From assembly GCA_025435555.1 (NCBI GenBank), contig JAIWWG010000134.1, positions 1 to 64,000 on the forward strand: DNA of 64,000 nt, written 5' to 3'. Positions 56,416-64,000 of the stretch are shown in pieces. The number at the start of each line of letters is the position of its first letter. Positions within the stretch are counted from its first letter, which is position 1. The stretch comes from Chytriomyces cf. hyalinus JEL632 (Eukaryota; Chytridiomycota; Chytridiomycetes; Chytridiales; Chytriomycetaceae). Both the position numbers and the translations under genes were made by a program. The notes under the pieces are model-generated. The model saw only the letters and a list, made by a program, of their open reading frames with translations. It did not search any database and was not told where the DNA came from.

Positions 56416-59214
56416 TGGGGAGCGGATCGAAAAGATTCAAAGAAAAATGGGGGAGGACAGATTCCAGCTTAGTGTTGGGGATCATAGAGACGGCTGGCCG
56501 TGCGTGGCGCTCGTCGGCAAGCTTACTGGTTACCGTTCGAACGCTGCGGCGTCTTTGCTGGGGAGGAGCTGGCTGCCCGCTTCATTGGGTGTGATGCGAT
56601 GCAGAAAATTCGATGCTTTTCTTTGCCGCTGAGATTGGTAAACATTTTTATGTGTTCCCTCTTTAATTCCGTTCAATGACACCAACACATCCAGAACCAG
56701 TCTTTCAAGTGCTCACCTGTGCCCTTTTCAGCTTGCCTTAGTCCGCTTTGCCTGGCAAATTCCCGATCAAAAAAAAAAAAAGCACGCAAATCCAATCAGA
56801 TGGAACAAGACTAACCAGTATTTCCTCGAGCGATACCGCATGTTGCGGAGATCCATGTGACACCCAGCGACATTATGGTTCTTGTGGGGTGTCGGTTCAC
56901 AAGAACAGGGGAGTGTGGGGATGCACAGCTTTGTTCCGCCATCCAAAGCTCCTCGATAAGAAAATTTAAGCAGTTTTGCACGCTCCGCAGATGCGAGTAA
57001 AATATCGGTTGAATTGCATGAATGCAGTTGGTTCATTGATGAGAAAGCAAGCAAGCTGCGCCCCAGAATAAATGCCAAAAATTTGCATCGATCGCACCCC
57101 CTCGTTCAAATCACAATAGCCGAAACGGAAAACATACCTGAAGGCTTTCTCCCCAGCAATGAAAACAGTGAGAAGCAGCGGCCAGGATGGCCCACCATCG
57201 GCGTGAGTTGGAAGGAGGGAATCTGCATGCCAGACATTCACCGTTTGACACCTGAAACTCAACCGACTTTGACGCGGGGAGGAAAGCGACTGAATTAGAA
57301 TCGAAAGCATCCTTCTGATGAATGAGTTGAAGGGCATCGAATATTCATTCGAGCGCGAGGTTCCGCAGCCCCCTCCATCATGAATGCTTCGCAGATCTGC
57401 ATCCTCTTGGTCTCATGAGCTTCCTGGCCAACTTGCGCCCGCTTTGCACTTTAATGACGCACGTAAAGCTTTACTTTGAAGCTATACTCGACATGGGCGC
57501 GCCTGTGCGGGTTTCCACACTCGTAAACTTGTTATGCATCCCAGCGGCTGAATCATTTCTCTCGCGAATCCAATCAGGCCAATCTACTCGGGGATAGGAG
57601 TCAGATCCTTATTCCTGCATCATCCCAACGTTGTGACAAAGGTCTGGCCTGGATGAGATGAAGTCAGAAATTACCTTTACTTGCCACAACTACCTGCATG
57701 CGAGAGATACCCAGGTCGCGCCAGAGAGACCCAAAAGTGTATATTTTACTGGTGGTAGTGTCAACCTGTCCAGATGATTAGCATGCTCTGTACCCTTTTG
57801 GCTGCCTATGGTCCGACAGGGCGCGCACTGGACCAAGTGGATGTTCAACCGATGTATGCCAGTAATCGATATTCTCAAGATTCGCTCATTGCCGTCACAT
57901 GGTCTCCCCCCCAGGCCGTATGTCCTTCATTAAATGGGAAAGAAAATGTTAAACCTTCCCCCACCCACCCCCGGTTTACGCACGTTAACGCATTTTTCTC
58001 AGCGGGTGAATCCATCGCCAACTCATTCTGAACAAGTTTGCGCAGAGTTCAAGAACGAAAGTGCCGTTCGAGAGGTCATACCGCCATTCTCAAAAGCAAG
58101 CCAGCCACGCATCAAAGCAACCAACGAGTATCTAAGCGCATTAAATTGCAGTACGAATGTGAAGTGGGAGCGGTTGAAATGCAGCTCAGCCTCCGTGATA
58201 GGCGCCTCAAAAACAAAAGTGTGAGTGAAATTCTCTCGGCGGCAATGGCCTTGTACAAAAAGGAATGAGTGGCATACCTCTCCGAAGGGTGTTCGCATGG
58301 TTTCAGGGCCGTGACGTGGCTGCATGCGCATCGGCCAACGCAGCAAAGTTTGGAATGAAAAAAGCAAAGAAAAGAATGGCTGGGAATCAATTTCCTCCGC
58401 AAAACAGGAAACAACGCCCCACCAACCGAGCATCACCGCAGTCTATGCCTGTGACTCAGCGTATCCTGCGAATTGTACTGTCATGAGCAAAGTAGCATAT
58501 GTGATGGTATGAGCTGTCGTATCACGAAGGCACCAGTCAACCAGCTGTATCAGCAAATGTCTCGGCCGACTCGCAGGCGGCATACCTGAGGTGTCGAATG
58601 ATCGATATGCATCCATTGGTGGGACTCTGCCGAAACGCTGTTTCAGCCATACCCATGCTGCTTTGTTTGCTGCGCGTGATGGATTTGCATGATCGCTTCC
58701 TCTCATAGTCGCTCTGAATGATCTCTGAGCGCGTTGCCGTGTAACTCAAGGTGCCCAACAACCACAAGTTCGGTTGTCATGCGGCGAATCGAAAAGGAAA
58801 GCGAAATACTTTCTGTCGTCGGATTTGAGCGCACTTTATGGGAGGCTGAAGGAGCGAGTCGTTTCGTGGTAGATAGACAAGATGGCCAGTTTGGCTTGCA
58901 TTCAAAGTCCGATGGTTCCAAATGTTTCCAACAATGCCGCCGCCATCTCTCAAATACATTTTCTGATGGGCGGACCAACACTCAGGATGCTGCTGCTGCT
59001 GCCGGGTCAGCAGACTTTTCCCTCGCTTTCTCATCGAAGCCACGCCCGTCTTTCTGAATGCCTGATCCAAAACTTGGACGAGCGCTGTTTGAATTCTTGC
59101 GCTTGAAAAAAATTCAAACTTTACAAACAGTCGAAAAACGTTGATAAATGTAACTTGACCCACAGCAGCGACAACAAAGATGATCTGCATCAATATGCGC
59201 GCAAAAGATTAAAA
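56416..59214. other. Gene-poor stretch with short ORFs
   Basis: No confident gene. Short frames with protein-like composition include plus 58110-58268 (YECEVGAVEMQLSLRDRRLK) and minus 58880-59110 (VLDQAFRKTGVASMRKRG). None carries a known motif. The region looks like decayed accessory sequence. Confidence 0.4.
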
Positions 59215-59238
59215 ATAAAAAAATAAAAATAAAAAAAA

Positions 59239-59351
<113 letters not shown>

Positions 59352-60503
59352 TAATAAAATAAATTAAGAATAAAAAAAAGAAACGGGACGCATTCTGCCG
59401 CTCACTCAAAACAGTTTTGTGTAATTGCGCTGTTTTGTTCGAAATCTGAACTGCTTTGTTTCCATCAATTTTTCATAAAAGGTTCCGAGTCCAAACGTAT
59501 GTCCGCGAGCGTAAACAGTCCCAGACGGGAGTCGTCCAGCGCTCGCTGCGTCCACAGCCTATATGTCCACCTCCGAACAGAAAACGCCAATAGCAGCCAG
59601 CTGTGGTGGGCTATCAAGGCTGCAAGGGTCGTTTGGATGGAAAGCAGCACGATTGCGGACAATTTGACAGACACGATTCCGCAGCGCACGTCAAAAACTA
59701 CGAGTCCCAACTCCGACCTGTCGAGGATATCAGAAACCGTGAGAGAATCCATTGCGCATGATCACGTGTTTCGTTCTGGGCGAATATTTATGTGAGTCAG
59801 CGGCTGTCACCCTTATGTTTTTTGACTTGAAAAGACGCACGGCTGACGCTCTTTTTCTTCATCGTTCGAAATCAGTGAATATAAAAAGCTCCTGTCTACG
59901 AAGACCGAACATCAATATACTCGCTGTTGTATCCCATGCCAACTGCGACAATGCTTCAACGATCCCAGCTGAATTCATTCCTGCCGTTCCTGCCCCACTT
60001 CTCAGCACCTCACAAGGCGGATACATGCGATTTGTGAGCTAACAGAGCGAATTCGAATGCCGCGTCGCCCCGTCAAGTTCTCGCCAAACACGGCAGAAGA
60101 GCATTACATCCGCGATCGCAGATGATGGATGCACAAATGTGTTTCGATAACTGCCTTCGATCAGATTTCGTATCATGATCGTTCCAGCCCCGAATGGCTT
60201 GCATGTCTCCTTTCCATGTGAATTGAACTCCGGCGGCGCACAGAAATTTCCGGCATCAACCCAAACAAACACGAGGCCAGCTGTGCCAGGGGCATGGTCC
60301 AACCATATTTGAACCATATGAACAACGTAAAATACATCCACTGACCGGTCGCGTGCGGTGGATTTATCGGAAAGGCTAGTCTGCGCTTCATCGACACCCA
60401 CTCCCAAACGAAGCAAGCAGACAACCTGACAGGATGTGAAGCGCACACGCAATGCGGGTAAAAAGGTGAAGGTTCTTGTTTTTTTTGTTGTTTTTTTTAT
60501 ATT

Positions 60504-60505
<2 letters not shown>

Positions 60506-60535
<30 letters not shown>
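60506..60535. repeat. (CA)n microsatellite, 15 units
   Basis: A perfect CA dinucleotide run follows a T-rich stretch (60479-60500). Confidence 0.97.
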
Positions 60536-60537
<2 letters not shown>

Positions 60538-60574
60538 CAAATACTAATAATCAGTGCCGTTCCATGCAAATGCA

Positions 60575-61255
60575 TCATCGTTTTCTCCTCAGAATTATCT
60601 TGCCATTCTGTCGGGTTTCGCCCGTTTGCTGCGGTTGAATCCTGACAGGCCGACGGATGGGCGTGAACGTGACACATTCCCGCTCCCTCGCTGCCGCCTC
60701 ATCAACATGCTCCAGTCCAAATGGAATCATGGTGCTTCTCGATCCATGGATATGCCCAGCTCGTTTCATCCCCCTCAACATGCTCTCGTTCAGGAAATCA
60801 CGATCCTGCTCTAAATGAAGCGTGAGCGCCTCGTTCAAGCTTTCCACGACAAAGTCCACAGCGTCGCGTCCACGGCAGGACCAATATAGTTTGAACGATG
60901 CGCTCAAGATGTATTCAAGCAGAGACTCGACGGTGGCTCCGTTGTACGCCAAGTACCCCGCACGTGATTTACTGCGTCCTCCGAACGGCGGCGGGGACGT
61001 GTGTTTGAATATGAGATCGACTGCGATGTATATCAGTCGGTCTGGTGCGACTTTAGCTGTCCGGAATAGGGATTGAACGGCCGTGTAAGCGTGTGCAATG
61101 ATTTCGGTGGCGGAAAGATGGTGCGAGTCATTGGTAATGGAGACCGCTAATCGGCGGGAACTGCGGTTATACACAAGCATGAGGCAGCTTGGCGGTGTTT
61201 TGTATAGCTGAATTCTGTGCTCAAATGCTCGGCGGGGACCGTTCGTTGGATTCAT
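60575..61255 (-). CDS. Orphan family member 2 (paralogue of 55759-56415)
   Basis: A complete 226-codon frame from the ATG at 61255. It aligns over most of its length with the ORF at 55.8 kb. Conserved features are a Leu-rich start (SCLMLVYN), a Pro/Gly loop (PPPFGGRSKS), an aromatic-Cys-Arg motif (YWSCRGRDAVDF) and RDFLNESMLRGMKRAGHI. The C-terminal ~35 residues are basic (RRPVRIQ, IILRRKR) and absent from the other copy. The retained motifs between diverged copies suggest selection, so at least one is probably expressed. The function is unknown. Confidence 0.5.
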   Translation of the reverse strand: MNPTNGPRRAFEHRIQLYKTPPSCLMLVYNRSSRRLAVSITNDSHHLSATEIIAHAYTAVQSLFRTAKVAPDRLIYIAVDLIFKHTSPPPFGGRSKSRAGYLAYNGATVESLLEYILSASFKLYWSCRGRDAVDFVVESLNEALTLHLEQDRDFLNESMLRGMKRAGHIHGSRSTMIPFGLEHVDEAAARERECVTFTPIRRPVRIQPQQTGETRQNGKIILRRKR

Positions 61256-62992
61256 TTTTTTTCCCCAAACTTTTTTTGACTTTGGTTTGGTTGCTTTTCT
61301 CGGTGTTCAAAACATATCCACAGTTTGGCATTCTTATATGAAACATTCACGTGTGTCTTTGTGGTTGATCGGCGATGTCAGGCGGTGTCAGTGTTGCCAG
61401 TCCCCCTCTATGGCGTGAGAATTTCGGCTTCAGCCCCTTGGTGGCTCAGTTGAAAAAAGCGGATCAAAAAACGGATCGGCGAAATACAATTTCCAGCACG
61501 CAGCAACAACAGAGCATGAACCCGTTCTCCTTCACGGCATTGGTGCTGTACGCTTAACCAGTTCAAAACCGAATTCTTTCTCCATCCCCCCAATTCAACC
61601 CCACAACGAAAGCCAGACACTCAAGACACAAAAGGCAACAGATTTTGGGTTTTATAAAGATACGCTCAAGTGCATGACGCCAGAGTTCCTACTGCTGAAG
61701 CTGCTGCTGAAACCAGCTTGTCGGGCGACAAAAAGTAAAACTTGATCTTCCGTGTAATGCACCCCAACGGATCCGCAGCACCCTGCGCGCGGCCGTGCAT
61801 TCCTCGACGAGCTTTCCGTTGTGGTACAAGAGTGCTGGCCACGAATTGAATTTTCCGAGCGCAACCATTCTGTGTGAAAATTCTATCAGATCACTCCAAA
61901 GTCCAAGAGCGCGCACTCAAAGCGGATGGAGGAATCTGGCATCTCGGGAAGGGAATAGTCGAAGACGACTCGCATGGGCCCATGAAACGTGGTTTTGTAT
62001 ACTGCAGAGACTGGTGGATGTTCTCCAAGCGCATTGACGATACGGTGAGACGGATTTGAACTCTGCCATGTTGACACGCTGGGATGATATTGACAAGCCC
62101 TTTTCATCGTCACTGGCCCGACTCAGGTATGTTTTTGATGGCTCAACATATTCGAGAGAGTGATATGCAGAGCGCGCACAGCAGTTGCGAACCTATGAGT
62201 TCAGTTTTTGTGCAAGGCAGAGACAGATGTTGATGAGGAAAAGTCACTCTGCCAAGGGAGGCTGCGTTCCGTTTCACATTCACCAAATATTTCCTGCTTT
62301 TTTAAACGTTTATGTTTATGGTCTAGCAACCTGGTTTTGCGTTCGTCATGACTCCTCTGGGCGGCGCTTCTGAGTTCCCTCAGAAGCTCAAACGCGTGCT
62401 GCTGAGAAGCAGCCCAGATCCCTCGGAACAAACAACCGAGCAGGCGTGAACGTGTGGTATGAACTGGACAGAGCGTTGTGCTGCCCCGTTTGAAAACTGC
62501 GGCACCGTGAAAAGGAAGCGGACAGGCTTATCAGCTGTTAGAGCACTGAGTTTGTTCCGACATCCCCACCGGTATTCCCGCCTGCTTGGCTGGGAGACCA
62601 GGTTCATGTTGTTATGTCAAATGCGCAATAAATGGCGTTGCAAAAAAGCAACGAAGGAATTCTGGAAGAGCATTTGAACGAAACAACAACCGGACATCAC
62701 CGCAACCCACGAACGCCTCCGGCCCGTTCGAAGTCTGCGTGCCTATAACAGCGTTAAAGCCGGTCCTCTATCCCTGCAAAGTGCCACAAGGTAACCCCCC
62801 CCTCCCGTTGTTAATGCTGTGGACTCCCTTCAGAAGTAGTTTTGGGGTGTCTCTGGATCCCCACAAACCCACATTCCCCCAGCCACCAATCTTGACTTTT
62901 TCGAAAGAGTGGGGAGGTGTGCTAATCCGCTTCTCTTTTTCCTGTTAAAACAGCTGTAATCCGTGTGTGGTGTGACCAGTTGCGAATCCCAC
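61256..62992. other. Gene-poor stretch with one suggestive minus-strand frame
   Basis: On the minus strand 61890-62030 reads GEHPPVSAVYKTTFHGPMRV and MPDSSIRFECALLDFG, and 61689-61870 in another frame reads VALGKFNSWPALLYHNGKL. They are separated by ~25 bases with GT and AG ends, too short for a normal intron. This may be a frameshifted gene. The rest holds only short ORFs and, at the right end, the promoter side of the kinase gene. Confidence 0.4.
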
Positions 62993-64000
62993 ATGGAACA
63001 AAGCACAACAAGCGGTCCCTCGCAGGCCATGTCCTCATCAACTTCTGCCTCTTCATCGTCTGCATCGGCCATGCTAACTGCTGCTTCTGAACCGCCCGAT
63101 GCGCCAAAGACTGGCAACCCCACCCAGACCCCGACACCTGCCCTGTCAGCCACCAACTCAAATGCGCCCATGGATGACGAAGAGGACGAAGAAAATCGAA
63201 TTGCTGAGGTACGGTGTTAACTCTTTTATGTTCAACTCTGCCAAGGAGTGTTGCCCCTTATTGCCTTGTTGCATTGGACAAACCCGTCAAACAAAAAAAA
63301 AAAAAAAAAAAAAAAAAACGCTAACAAAGCACAAAAAAATCAAAAAATCAAAAATACACAGTCGGATCCCACAGGTCGCTTTGCCCGATACAACGTCCTC
63401 CTCGGAAAGGGGGCTTACAAAGAAGTCTATAAAGCTTTTGACGAAGATGAAGGTGTCGAAGTAGCATGGAACCAACTCCGAGTCGATCATCTCGCAAAGC
63501 GCGAAGCCCAACGCATTCTCAGCGAAATTCAGATCCTCAAATCCCTGCGAAACGATCATATCATTACAATGTATCATGCGTGGGGGGCCAAAGGTCCCGA
63601 CGGCCGCGAACGCGTGTTTTTCATTACGGAGCTCATGACGGGCGGAACGTTAAAATCTTACTTGAAAAAGAGTAAAGGTCCCGGAAGGTTGCCTGTTTTG
63701 AAGAAATGGGCGCGCCAGATCTTGAATGGATTGACTTACCTGCATTCACGGAATCCTCCGATTATTCATCGGTGCGCAAATGATTTTCTTATCAACTGGG
63801 CCTCCATTACCCATCGTTTCTGCTCGGAATAGCGTTTGGCGAAGACTAGATGAGCTAAAATTGCCTCACTTTGCCCAGGGATCTCAAGTGCGAAAATATT
63901 TTTATGAACGGATACAATGGCCAAGCCAAAATTGGAGACTTAGGCCTGGCGATTCCGAAAAGCAAAGATCATGCCTCATCTGTCTTGGGGTGCGTTTTCC
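62993..64000 (+). CDS. WNK-like protein kinase, N-terminal part (runs off right edge)
   Basis: Exons seen: 62993-63208, 63362-63771 and 63879 to about 63989, in phase. A Ser/Thr/Pro-rich N-terminus of ~70 residues leads into the kinase domain: [22 protein letters not shown] (in two pieces: [12 protein letters not shown] is the Gly-rich loop), [31 protein letters not shown] and DLKCEN with KIGDLGLA. Strand 3 has VAWN where most kinases have VAxK, and the Gly-rich loop has Lys in GAYKEVYK, the hallmark of WNK kinases, whose catalytic Lys moved to strand 2. In animals WNKs sense chloride and osmotic stress. The start ATG is at 62993; an upstream GTG frame is less likely. The activation loop and C-terminus lie beyond the window. 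Confidence 0.9.

Overview
This 64 kb window is eukaryotic. It most likely comes from a zoosporic, early-diverging fungus of chytrid type. The case rests on a fungal alpha-aminoadipate reductase (LYS2), small GT-AG introns in compact genes, TTAGGG-type telomeric repeats, and a gene set fungi of the Dikarya usually lack: a WNK-type kinase, a KIBRA/WWC-like WW protein, a cyclic-nucleotide-gated channel, and a possible flagellar microtubule protein. No taxonomic marker is present, so the placement is an inference. Exon structures were built by hand from splice signals and reading-frame continuity; none is backed by transcripts.

Layout. At 1-6.9 kb three pieces of one non-LTR retrotransposon lie head to tail on the minus strand, separated by short telomeric-repeat tracts (2301-2319 perfect, 3794-3852 degenerate). 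The G-rich strand of the tracts points left, so the chromosome end is expected to the left. The array abuts a truncated Crinkler/RHS-type NTPase pseudogene (6.85-7.72 kb), then a decayed tandem-repeat region (7.7-11.4 kb) and an inverted, internally deleted copy of part of a downstream splicing-factor locus (11.4-12.2 kb). This is a typical subtelomeric graveyard.

From 12.26 to 53.3 kb the window is mostly gene-dense: RasGAP (+), an orphan coiled-coil protein with a hydrophobic hairpin (-), a two-zinc-knuckle SR protein (-) divergent from a Cys-rich zinc-finger/RD-repeat protein (+), RasGEF (-), LYS2 (-), a lipase/hydrophobic-hairpin/GTPase fusion (-), long-chain acyl-CoA synthetase (-), a membrane protein with a cytosolic SAM domain (+), a candidate ciliary protein (-), the exon-junction-complex protein Y14/RBM8 (-), a secreted Thr-rich protein (+), a CNG/HCN-like channel (-) with a decayed partial copy beside it, a single-pass orphan (-), and a KIBRA/WWC-like protein (-).

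From 53.3 to 62.9 kb the sequence is again gene-poor and degenerate, with a decayed tandem duplication, two paralogous orphan ORFs, an (AAT)n tract and a (CA)n tract. The last kilobase holds the start of a WNK-like kinase that runs off the right edge.

Shared themes are signalling (RasGEF and RasGAP 10 kb apart, channel, WNK, WWC, SAM receptor) and mRNA processing (SR protein, Y14). Nothing shows co-regulation except one close divergent promoter. Two coding anomalies deserve checking: an extra G in the LYS2 adenylation core, and four indels that break ORF1 in one retrotransposon copy but sum to zero.
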